Shown: positions 30,931-39,024 of the stretch, piece after piece
Layout: each line of letters begins with the position of its first letter
How positions within the stretch are numbered: position 1 is the first letter of the stretch
From: Rhodococcus sp. (in: high G+C Gram-positive bacteria)
GTDB lineage: Bacteria > Actinomycetota > Actinomycetes > Mycobacteriales > Mycobacteriaceae
DNA length: 40,153 bases
Direction of reading: 5' to 3'
NCBI GenBank assembly: GCA_012514505.1
Contig: JAAZAD010000220.1
Location: forward strand, 1-40,153
Position numbers and translations under genes: made by a program
The notes under the pieces: model-generated
Seen by the model: only the letters and a program-made list of their open reading frames with translations
Told to the model about the DNA's origin: nothing
Database searches by the model: none

Positions 30931-32394
30931 ATGATGGCACGCCGGAAGCCCGCACCCGAACCTGACCGGTACGAGCCGTGCGAACGATGCGGTGAGGCCT
31001 ATCTCACCGCCGCGTGGTGGCAGGACACCCCAATCTGCTGCTATTGCTACAACCAAGCCAAACGCGTTGTCGGGCAATGTGTTGAATGCGCACACTCAGG
31101 AATTGTCCCGGGACGCACACCGACCGGCCAATACCTGTGCCGCACCTGTAGCGGCATCCAACTCAACGTCGATTGCGTCGAATGCGGAGCCGAGGCCGAG
31201 CTCTACCGTCGCGGTCATTGCTGGCGCTGCGAGCTCGCCCATCAAGTCGACGAACTCCTCACCAACCCGCACACCGGTGTCGTCAATCCGCAACTGGCCG
31301 GCCTCGCAGCTGCGCTTAAACAGATGCCTCGCGCCAACAGCGGGGTCACGTGGCTGCGAAACCCAACTGTTCGCGCCGTGCTCCAACAGATCGCCGCCGC
31401 CGACACTGTGGACCAGCGACTGCTGGCAGCGCTACCGGTGAACCGTTCGTCCGTGCACATTCGCGCCCTCCTCGATGAGCACGGCATCGATGGCGCCCGA
31501 GTGGATTTCCGGACCAGGTTCACCGCGTGGGCCGACAGCAAGCTCGCGACGCTCACCAACCCTGACAATCAGCTCGTGATCCGCAGCTACATTCGGTGGC
31601 ATGTGTCAAGACGATTCGACGACAAGTGCACCAACGGAACGTTTCTCGCCGCCAAGCAGGGAGTGACCGTTGCAATCGACTTCCTCAACTTCCTCGACAT
31701 GCTGCAGATATCGGTCACCGACGTCGATCAAAGTCAGGTCGATACGTTCGTCGCGTCCGGCACCGAAACCAACCGGCTATTGAGCCGATTTCTCCCGTGG
31801 GTAGTCGCCACGTATCGATTGCCCCCGCTGACGATCGCGCCTCACCAACGCGGCACGACACGAGCCCTGACCGAAACCATGCAAGTCGAACAACTCACAC
31901 GGCTCTTTGCCAACGACGCGCTGACTCCGCGCGATCGCCTGGCCGCTGCGCTGATCGTGGTGTTCGGGCAGCCCACTCACAAAGTCGCCGCATTGCGATG
32001 GGATCAGATCAACCGCGAGGAGACCTGCACCATCACCCTCGGAAAGCACCCAATCGTATTGGAGTCGCCATTGGATCGGCTCGTCGCCGAGGTCGCCGAG
32101 GCGACAACCAACCGGCAGACCGCCGCGCATAGCGAATCGGTGTGGGTCTTCCCCGGTTATCAGCCTGGGAACCATCTCAACGAAAGTCACCTGAGGCGCC
32201 GCCTCAAGGCACTCGGATTTCCCTCGCTCACAACGCGTCTCGGTACCTGGCAAACCATCACCCAGACCTCACCGCCTCCTGTCCTTGCAGACGCACTCGG
32301 CATCCACACACAGACGGCGATCAATCATGCACTCCGCGGATCGAGTCAGTTTGGCGCATACGTTGCAGCACGAAACGGCCAACGCGAGCAATGA
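30931..32394 (+). CDS. RecB3: triple zinc-ribbon protein with degenerate tyrosine-recombinase domain
   Basis: 487 aa from the ATG at 30931 (a second ATG follows directly). Six Cys pairs again: CERC/CCYC, CVEC/CRTC, CVEC/CWRC within ~110 residues. The AT-hook-like segment is absent. The recombinase-like part (~260-485) has THK at the box I position (VVFGQPTHKVAALRW), LTTRLG in place of HxxR, and ADALGIHTQTAINHALRGSSQFGAYV with a terminal Tyr. Its stop is 11 bp from the stop of the convergent metallophosphoesterase. Confidence 0.82.
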   Translation: MMARRKPAPEPDRYEPCERCGEAYLTAAWWQDTPICCYCYNQAKRVVGQCVECAHSGIVPGRTPTGQYLCRTCSGIQLNVDCVECGAEAELYRRGHCWRCELAHQVDELLTNPHTGVVNPQLAGLAAALKQMPRANSGVTWLRNPTVRAVLQQIAAADTVDQRLLAALPVNRSSVHIRALLDEHGIDGARVDFRTRFTAWADSKLATLTNPDNQLVIRSYIRWHVSRRFDDKCTNGTFLAAKQGVTVAIDFLNFLDMLQISVTDVDQSQVDTFVASGTETNRLLSRFLPWVVATYRLPPLTIAPHQRGTTRALTETMQVEQLTRLFANDALTPRDRLAAALIVVFGQPTHKVAALRWDQINREETCTITLGKHPIVLESPLDRLVAEVAEATTNRQTAAHSESVWVFPGYQPGNHLNESHLRRRLKALGFPSLTTRLGTWQTITQTSPPPVLADALGIHTQTAINHALRGSSQFGAYVAARNGQREQ

Positions 32395-32405
32395 CTGTCG
32401 GTCGA

Positions 32406-33215
32406 TCAGGCGCTGCGCAACTGCAGGATGGCGATTTCAGGCGGCGCACCCACTCGGACGGGCGGTCCCCAGGCGCCGGCCCCATAGGTGGTGAACACGG
32501 TGGTGTCCTTGTAGAAGTCGAGTCCGGTGACTGCGGTGTCGGCGGCAGCAGCGGCGGCGTAACGCAGCGGCCACATCTGCCCGCCGTGCGTGTGTCCGGA
32601 TACCTGGAGATCGACGTCGTGGGCTGCTGCCTCCCGGACGTGGTTGGGTTGATGCGCCAGTAGCAGGGTGAATCGATCGTCGGGTCGACCGGCGACCGCG
32701 GCGTCAAGGTCGGGTTCGTACGGGGCGGAATTGCTGAGGTCATGCACTCCAGCGACATCGATGGTGGCTGCCCCGCGTCGGATCTCCACGCTTGAGTTGT
32801 TGATGGTGGTGATACCCAGCGAACGCCACTCGTCCATCCAGGCGCCGACGTCGTCGGAGATCTGTTCGTGGTTGCCTGAGACACCGAAGACACCCAACGG
32901 CGCTCGCAGATCAGCGAGTGGCTGCAGGTCTGATCCGACATGCTCGATGGTTTCGTCTGACAGGTCACCGACGATCGCGATGAGGTCGGGGCGCTCGGCG
33001 TTGACCATGTCGACGATCGTGCGTGTGAACGCCTCCCCGCGGGCGGGTCCCAGGTGCAAATCGCTGACGACGGCCACGCGTAGACCGTCGAACTCGGCGG
33101 GCAGCCGTTTCAACGTCACCGACTCCTGATTGACCCGCACCGACGCGGCCTCACCCACGCCGTAGAGCGTGGTGCCCACCGCCACAATCACCTTTACGTT
33201 GGAGTACGTCCGGGG
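32406..33215 (-). pseudogene. Metallophosphoesterase, 5'-truncated at the IS110-family element
   Basis: The minus-strand frame keeps the full calcineurin-type core: SDLHLGP, GDLSDE, SGNHEQ, LLAHQPN, SGHTHGGQ. It is intact to the stop at 32406. Upstream, the family-like part begins at KVIVAVGTTLYGVGEAASVRV, the last membrane helix of the usual N-terminal region; beyond about 33215 the sequence becomes IS110 flank. No 5' part is found on the far side of the IS. In-frame GTG codons near 33191 could allow a shortened soluble product. The 5' border is approximate. Confidence 0.78.
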
Positions 33216-34670
33216 CGGTCGCCTCGGACGTTCGTCCGCGGTTCGGGGCGTGGCTCGACAATCACCTGTTGTCGCTGGTGGCTTGGCGTGGAAGGTCACC
33301 CCGGACCGTGACGGGTCGTTTCGGCCGCTGATTGAGATGTGTTCGCGAACTTGTCGCTGTGTAAAGGTGTGCCGGCGAAACCACCCTGACGAGCCAACCG
33401 CACACGGAAGGACAGTATGGACGAAAAGATCTGGGTAGGAATTGATGTCGGTCGGCATGCGCATCACGCCGCCGCGGTCGATGAGGCGGGAACGGTGCTG
33501 TGGTCTCGGCGGCTTCCCAACGATCAACCGGCGATCGAAGCGCTCATGGACCGGGTCGCCGACATGAAATTCGTGGTGTGGGCGATCGACATGACCGCAC
33601 CGGAATCGGCGCTGCTGAGGGGTGTGCTGGCTGCGCGGCGCCAGCAGATCCGCTACGTGCCCGGCCGGGTCGTGCACAGCATGACCGGTGCGTTCGCGGG
33701 TGAGGGCAAGACCGATGCCCGCGATGCGGTCGTGATCGCCCAGACAGCCCGCCTACGTGGCGATCTCGCCACCGTCTCGGCGCCCGACGACGTCGCGATC
33801 GAACTCGACCTGCTGACCGGACATCGCAACGACCTCGTCGCTGAACGTACGCGAGGCATCAACCGCCTGCGCGGCCTGCTGACCCGCATCTTCCCTGCAC
33901 TAGAACGGTGTTTCGACTACTCGACACTGACCGGTCTAACGTTCCTCACCCGCTTCGCCACGCCATCTGCGATCGCTGCGGTCTCTGACGACGAGATCTA
34001 CGACCACCTGCGCAGTCACGGCGTCCGCCGACCCACGATCCCGAAGATGATCGACAAAGCCCGTGCCGCGGCGGCCGCGCAGACCGTCACCCTGCCTGGC
34101 GAGGCGACCACAGCCCTACTGGTGCAACACGCGGCTACCTCGTTGGTCATGCTGACCCGTCAGATCGCCGACCTGGATAAGCAGATCACCGAGGTGTTCC
34201 GCCGCCACCGTCACGCACGGATTCTCGAATCCGTGCCAGGCATCGGCACCCGAAGCGGCGCTGAGCTCGTCGCGATCACCGGCGGCGACCTCACTTCGTT
34301 CGGCTCGCCCGCCAGACTCGCCGCCTACGCCGGTCTTGCTCCGGTACCGCACGACTCCGGTAACCGCCGGGGAGCCTTGCGTAGACCCCAGCGTTACCAC
34401 AGAGGACTTCGCAAGGTGTTCTACATGGCCGCACTCAACAGCTCGCAACGCGACGGCCCGTCCCGCGAGTTCTACCAGCGCAAACGACGCGAGAAGCGTT
34501 CCCACGTCCACGCTCTCATCGCTCTCGCTAGACGTCTGGTTGACGTGGTCTGGGCACTGATCCGCGACGGTAGGGTGTGGTTGCCGCGGCCGACCGTCGA
34601 GCGGGTGTCAGTCGATGAGGTGGGCGCGATGGCTGGATGACTGGCGGGGCCGGTCAGATCTCGGCACGTG
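33216..34670 (+). mobile_element. IS110-family insertion sequence
   Basis: Transposase 33417-34640 with ~200 bp of non-coding left flank between the broken metallophosphoesterase frame and the transposase start. IS110-group elements have no clear terminal inverted repeats, so both ends are approximate. The left flank is where IS110-group bridge RNAs are encoded. Confidence 0.6.
33417..34640 (+). CDS. IS110-family transposase (DEDD/RuvC-like recombinase)
   Basis: 407 aa. N-terminal RuvC-like DEDD domain: KIWVGIDVGRHAHHAAAVDEAG (first D), AIDMTAPESALL (E), KTDARDAVVIAQ (D,D). A coiled coil follows, then the C-terminal Tnp20 domain ESVPGIGTRSGAELVAITGGDLTSFGSPARLAAYAGLAPV with the serine region ALNSSQRDGPSREFY. 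GGAAGGACAG precedes the ATG. It appears complete. Confidence 0.95.
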   Translation: MDEKIWVGIDVGRHAHHAAAVDEAGTVLWSRRLPNDQPAIEALMDRVADMKFVVWAIDMTAPESALLRGVLAARRQQIRYVPGRVVHSMTGAFAGEGKTDARDAVVIAQTARLRGDLATVSAPDDVAIELDLLTGHRNDLVAERTRGINRLRGLLTRIFPALERCFDYSTLTGLTFLTRFATPSAIAAVSDDEIYDHLRSHGVRRPTIPKMIDKARAAAAAQTVTLPGEATTALLVQHAATSLVMLTRQIADLDKQITEVFRRHRHARILESVPGIGTRSGAELVAITGGDLTSFGSPARLAAYAGLAPVPHDSGNRRGALRRPQRYHRGLRKVFYMAALNSSQRDGPSREFYQRKRREKRSHVHALIALARRLVDVVWALIRDGRVWLPRPTVERVSVDEVGAMAG

Positions 34671-34678
34671 CGTGCGTA

Positions 34679-37600
34679 CTAGCGGGACACTGGATGCGTG
34701 TCGGTTCGGGTACTCGGCCACCAGCTTGCTCTGCCGACAAGTGTGGCGATGGTCGGCACAACGATGGTGCGGACGATGAAGGTGTCGAGCAGCAGGCCGA
34801 TGCCGATGATGAGTCCGACCTGGGTCATGATCGAGATGGATCCGGCCATGAGTCCGAACATGCTGGCAGCGAAGATGAGGCCGGCCGAGGTGATGACTGA
34901 TCCGGTGTTGGTGACGGTTCTCAGGACGCCGATGCGGATGTTGTTTTGGGATTCTTCGCGTAGGCGAGAGATAAGAAGCATGTTGTAGTCGGCGCCGACC
35001 GCGACGAGGACTATGAAGGCCAGTAGTGGTACGGGCCAGGCGATATCGGTTTTGAGGATGTGTTGAAAGATCAGGACACCGATACCCAGTGCCGCGGTGT
35101 AGTTGAGTATGACGGTGCCCAGAAGGTATAGCGGCGCGATGAGTGCTCGGAGTAGGAGTATCAGGATCAGGCCGACGATGGTGAGGGTGGCCAACGCTAG
35201 GAGTCGGAAGTCTTCGGTGAGTAGACGTTGCAGATCGGCGTTGATGGCGGGGAACCCGGCTATCGCGATGTTGGAGTCCTGCAGGGTTGTGTTCGGTCTG
35301 GCGGCGAGTGCGACATCGGTGATTGTGTCGGCCAGTTGCATGGCCTCGGTGCTGTAGGGGTCGAAGCTGGTTTGTATTGCGTAGCGCACGGTATGGCCGT
35401 CGGGCGAGACGAACTGGCGAGCGACGTCGACGAAACGGCGGTCTGCGTTGGCCTGAGGTGGGAGGTAGAAGCCGGTTGCTGAGTTTGTTCCGGCGGTCTC
35501 GCGGGCGGAGGTTTGTAGTTGTGTGGCTAGCGCGGCCATCCCGGCGAGTTGTTGAAGGTTGCTGTCGATCAGCGCGGATACACCGGCGGCGAGTTGGCGT
35601 GATCCCGCCGCGAGTTGACTGATACCTGTTTGCAGTTGGGTGAGCTTGCCGGGAAGGTCTTGGCTGCTGATGCTTCCCAGCGTGGAGCCCAGTGAGTTGA
35701 CGGTGGAAGTGAGTTGGTCGGTGACTGTTGAGATCGGTGTATCCAGCTGCGCGAGTTGTGTTGACAGCGTGGCGATCTGGTCGAGGGTCCCGTTGCTCAG
35801 TAGGGCGTCGAGATTGCGGGTCTGCGCGCGCAGAGCTGCGCACTGCGGGACTTGGGTGCACCAGGGCGCATTATCGAGGATGGGCAGGATCGAGGTCACT
35901 GTTGCCAGGGCTGCAGATGTTTGGCGGGTGAGCGCGGCCAGCTGTGGGGCATTCTGAGAAGCGCGATCGAGCGCTGGTGCAGATGCGGCGAGTTGGCGGA
36001 GTATCGGCTGGTACTGCTGAATTTGCTGCCCTGCTGTGCTTGCCTGATCGAGGATGCCGGCCAGGGGGGCCAAGTTGGTGCGTACCTGGGTGTCGAGCTG
36101 AGTAAGCCCGTCGGCGAGTTGGAATGCGCCGGTACGGAGCTGTTCGAGGTCACCTCGGCGGTTCTGGCCATCGTCGACCGCACCCGCCAGCCGGTCCCCG
36201 ATCTGACCGTTCTGCCAGGACAGCTCGGCTTGCTCGAGCTTGTCCCCGGTGGGACGGGTAACACCGATGACTCGAGTCACTCCGGGGATCTGGGATACAC
36301 GTGAGGCCATTTGCTCAAGATCGGCCAGCCCGCTGGCAGTACGGAGATCGATCGGTGCATCTACAACGAGGAACTCAGTGATAGTGACGTCTTGAGGGAA
36401 ATGACGGTCGAGCAACGCGTAGCCTTCGTTGCTGTCGGTTGTCGCGGGCTGCCCCTCACGATCGTCGAAGGTGATCTGGATGCCCATCGCGAAGACGCTA
36501 AGCACGATTAGCCCGACCAGGGTTAGTGCCAGCAGAGGCACAGGACGCCGCACGACGAGCACGGCGACGCGATTCCAGTACTTTCGGGTCAGATCTCGTC
36601 TGGGTGCGCCCCAGCCGAATCGCGCCGCCCACAGCAACACCGGTGGTAGCAGGGTGACCGTGGCGAGGAATCCGATGAGGATGGCGATCGCGCATGCCGG
36701 ACCCAAGGTGGAGAACACGCTCAGCTGACCAAACACCATCGCCAAAAAGGCCAGCGCCACCGTGGCAGCTGAAGCCAGGATGACCCGTCCGATAGTTGCT
36801 GTCGCGTCCACGAGCGCAACCTCAGTGGTAGCGTCCTGGCGTAGCCGTTCGTGATAGCGACTGATGAAAAAGACTGAGTAGTCGACCCCGGCTCCGAGCA
36901 GGATGACGGTCATGAACGCGACGGTGAACTGCGATACCGGCATACCGAGTTCGCCGAGTGCGGACAAGACCCCGCGGCCCACGCCGAGGCTGACACCGAT
37001 CACCAACAACGGCACCAGCGCGGTGAACAGCGATCGGTAAACGATCAACAGAATGATCGCGATAAGCGCCACCGTCGCCACAGTGATCACGACTAAATCG
37101 CTTTCAGCACTGACGATCTGGTCACTGAAAGTGGCCGTCGGCCCGGTGACATGGACAGTGGTGTCCGTACCGTCAAACACGCGCTGCGCGGTTTGGCGCA
37201 CGGTCTCCACAGCATGCGTGGCCGTTGGCCCTCCCAAAGTTCCGGTGACCCCGACAGGCAAGTACCAGGCTTGCCCGTCCTCACTCAAGGCCTGGCCGGC
37301 CGTCGTCGGATCGGAGAGCAAATCCCGCACTGACTGCACATCGTCGAAATTTTCGCGCAACTGCAGAACGAGCATGTCGTAGCGTTCCCGCGCCACGTCG
37401 GTGAACCCGTTCGGGTTCTCCATGGTCACGAAAACAGTGGTCTTGGCGCCCTTCTCACCGAACGCACCACCCATCTGATCGAGTGCTTGAAACGATGGAA
37501 CCCCAGCAGGGATCGGATCAACAGACTGCTGCCGCACCACCGTCTCCAGCTGGGGAAACAGTATCGCCAAGACGATACCCACAGCCACCCACGCCCCGAT

Positions 37601-37720
37601 GACGAGGAATCTGTGCGCCAAGGTGAACCGTGCCAACCGCCCCAATGTCGTGCTGTACTCGCTGCGTTCCGCCAACCGGCGCGCCGCCAAGCGCCCACCA
37701 CTTGGACGTTGGACCACCAT
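34679..37720 (-). CDS. MmpL/RND-family transporter
   Basis: 1013 aa from the ATG at 37720, with GTGAGG 8 nt upstream; the frame opens at GTG 37729. Two MMPL halves are visible: an N-terminal helix (FLVIGAWVAVGIVLAILFP), a first periplasmic loop, helices 2-6 (VITVATVALIAIILLIVYRSL through MGIQITFDD), a long second loop rich in Gln/Ala helices (~510-800) and a final helix set (LLALATLTIVGLILILLLRAL to IVVPTIATLVGRASWWPS). MmpL proteins export lipids or drugs. The TetR gene upstream on the same strand and a shared operator motif suggest inducible efflux. The IS110 element ends just beyond its 3' end. Confidence 0.92.
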   Translation of the reverse strand: MVVQRPSGGRLAARRLAERSEYSTTLGRLARFTLAHRFLVIGAWVAVGIVLAILFPQLETVVRQQSVDPIPAGVPSFQALDQMGGAFGEKGAKTTVFVTMENPNGFTDVARERYDMLVLQLRENFDDVQSVRDLLSDPTTAGQALSEDGQAWYLPVGVTGTLGGPTATHAVETVRQTAQRVFDGTDTTVHVTGPTATFSDQIVSAESDLVVITVATVALIAIILLIVYRSLFTALVPLLVIGVSLGVGRGVLSALGELGMPVSQFTVAFMTVILLGAGVDYSVFFISRYHERLRQDATTEVALVDATATIGRVILASAATVALAFLAMVFGQLSVFSTLGPACAIAILIGFLATVTLLPPVLLWAARFGWGAPRRDLTRKYWNRVAVLVVRRPVPLLALTLVGLIVLSVFAMGIQITFDDREGQPATTDSNEGYALLDRHFPQDVTITEFLVVDAPIDLRTASGLADLEQMASRVSQIPGVTRVIGVTRPTGDKLEQAELSWQNGQIGDRLAGAVDDGQNRRGDLEQLRTGAFQLADGLTQLDTQVRTNLAPLAGILDQASTAGQQIQQYQPILRQLAASAPALDRASQNAPQLAALTRQTSAALATVTSILPILDNAPWCTQVPQCAALRAQTRNLDALLSNGTLDQIATLSTQLAQLDTPISTVTDQLTSTVNSLGSTLGSISSQDLPGKLTQLQTGISQLAAGSRQLAAGVSALIDSNLQQLAGMAALATQLQTSARETAGTNSATGFYLPPQANADRRFVDVARQFVSPDGHTVRYAIQTSFDPYSTEAMQLADTITDVALAARPNTTLQDSNIAIAGFPAINADLQRLLTEDFRLLALATLTIVGLILILLLRALIAPLYLLGTVILNYTAALGIGVLIFQHILKTDIAWPVPLLAFIVLVAVGADYNMLLISRLREESQNNIRIGVLRTVTNTGSVITSAGLIFAASMFGLMAGSISIMTQVGLIIGIGLLLDTFIVRTIVVPTIATLVGRASWWPSTRTDTHPVSR

Positions 37721-37757
37721 ACGCAGCACCTCACCCTCGACCCAGCCCGTCTACGAA

Positions 37758-37789
37758 ACCGACGGTATCGTTACGGTACTAGCAGTACC
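37758..37789. promoter_or_regulatory. Operator-like motifs between tetR and mmpL
   Basis: ACCGACGGTAT (37758-37768) recurs inverted at 38483-38493 upstream of tetR. Next to it, GGTACT-AGC-AGTACC (37775-37789) is a perfect 6-bp-arm dyad. Both lie 38-69 bp before the mmpL start, where a TetR repressor could block a promoter. Confidence 0.62.
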
Positions 37790-37806
37790 ATAGATGGGGG
37801 AGGAGG

Positions 37807-38433
37807 TCAGGAGGTTTGGTGTCGCCGGTGGGCCATGAGGAAATCGTCGACAAGCTGTTCGAGATCGCCAACGGTCATCGACCGAATGCCCGTGAGCTTG
37901 GCAAAGACAAGGGGGCCCGCCAGTTGAGTGACTGCCATGGTCAAATCGAGGTCGCCGAGCTCCGCCGTGGCCACGTCACTCGTCAAAACTCGATCGAATG
38001 GTTCTCGATACTGCTCGACGACTCGACGACGCAGTGGCGCGAGCGCGTTCTGATCCCCGTCGGATTGCCCGGATTGCCGGGGCTGCTCGGGAAGCATTGC
38101 CAACCATGCCAGCGTCGTCAACTGCAGCGGTGCCTGCTCAATAAGCTCAGCCTGCCGCTGCATCAGCTTCAGCAGGTCATCACGGATCGACGTCGTCGTC
38201 TCGGGGGTCTCGGCCTGAGGCAACAATCGCTCGAAGGCAGCCGCCACCAGATCTGTGGAGCTCTCGAAGTGACGATACAAGGTGGTGCGAGCAACACGAG
38301 ACAGTCGAGTGACCGCCTCCACGGTAACGGCTTCGACCCCGCCACTGTTCAGCAAGGTCACCGCAGCATCCAACAAACGCTGACGCGACCGAACCCGCCT
38401 CGGGTCAACATCGTCGGAATCGATGGTTTCCAC
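37807..38433 (-). CDS. TetR-family transcriptional regulator
   Basis: 208 aa from the GTG at 38433 with GGGAG 7 nt upstream; an in-frame GTG at 38478 would give 223 aa. HTH: RSRQRLLDAAVTLLNSGGVEAVTVEAVTRLSRVARTTLYRHFESSTDLVAAAFERLL, with the usual TetR helix pattern. The C-terminal ligand domain is unassigned. It lies 87 bp upstream of mmpL on the same strand and is divergent from the thioesterase. ACCGACGGTAT-type sites on both sides point to control of mmpL, itself and perhaps the thioesterase. Confidence 0.9.
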   Translation of the reverse strand: METIDSDDVDPRRVRSRQRLLDAAVTLLNSGGVEAVTVEAVTRLSRVARTTLYRHFESSTDLVAAAFERLLPQAETPETTTSIRDDLLKLMQRQAELIEQAPLQLTTLAWLAMLPEQPRQSGQSDGDQNALAPLRRRVVEQYREPFDRVLTSDVATAELGDLDLTMAVTQLAGPLVFAKLTGIRSMTVGDLEQLVDDFLMAHRRHQTS

Positions 38434-38482
38434 CTGGCCACTCCCTATATAGCCAAAATCACGAACCCCTGACTGCACAACA

Positions 38483-38493
38483 ATACCGTCGGT
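38483..38493. promoter_or_regulatory. Second TetR operator candidate
   Basis: ATACCGTCGGT is the reverse complement of the motif at 37758-37768 and lies within the perfect dyad TACCG-T-CGGTA. It sits between the divergent tetR and thioesterase starts. Confidence 0.6.
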
Positions 38494-38547
38494 AACAGAG
38501 CGAAACTGCCAGTGGCGGTACCGATTGAAGGCTCAGAAAGGTCACTT

Positions 38548-39024
38548 ATGAGGGGCGACAAACCACTACCAGCACACGCACCATGGTGCATGGGATGCGG
38601 CGAAGACAACCCCAATGGCCTGCACCTCGAGGTACACCTGCACGGCGACCACGTCTACGCCGACCTGCAATTCGACGAGCGCCACTCAGGAGCCCCGGGA
38701 CTCGCCCACGGCGGAGCCATCTCAGCGGCATGCGATGACATCATGGGTTTCACCCTGTGGATCGCCGAGACACCCGCAGTCACCCGAACCCTCACCGTGG
38801 AGTATCGACGCCCGGTCCCACTGCACACCCCCGTGCACATCACCGCCTCCCTCGTCGACGAAACCGACCGCGCGCTCTTCATCGAAGCCAACGGTACTGT
38901 CGGCGACACAACCTATTTCGCCGCAGAAGCGGTCTTCGTAAAGGTCGACTTGAGTCATTTTCTTCGTCACGGAGACTGGGGCGCCACAGCAGACCTCATC
39001 ACCAGATTCTTTCAGGCCGACTAG
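38548..39024 (+). CDS. Hotdog-fold thioesterase (PaaI-type)
   Basis: 158 aa from the ATG at 38548 with AGAAAGG upstream. Hotdog motifs: WCMGCGEDNPNGLHLEVHL, then the helix GLAHGGAISAACDDIMGF with the HGG loop of PaaI/YbgC-type acyl-CoA thioesterases, and strands TLTVEYRRPVPLHTPVHITASLVDE. Divergent from tetR with a shared operator region, so it may be part of the same response as MmpL, perhaps acyl-CoA turnover linked to lipid export (inference). The stop TAG lies in the CTAG target of the adjacent IS481-family element. Confidence 0.85.
   Translation: MRGDKPLPAHAPWCMGCGEDNPNGLHLEVHLHGDHVYADLQFDERHSGAPGLAHGGAISAACDDIMGFTLWIAETPAVTRTLTVEYRRPVPLHTPVHITASLVDETDRALFIEANGTVGDTTYFAAEAVFVKVDLSHFLRHGDWGATADLITRFFQAD

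Noticed and set aside
34608-35861. 417-codon open frame antisense to mmpL
   Set aside because: Arg/Pro/His/Thr-rich shadow frame of a GC-rich gene; no family pattern, and the opposite strand encodes a clear MmpL protein.
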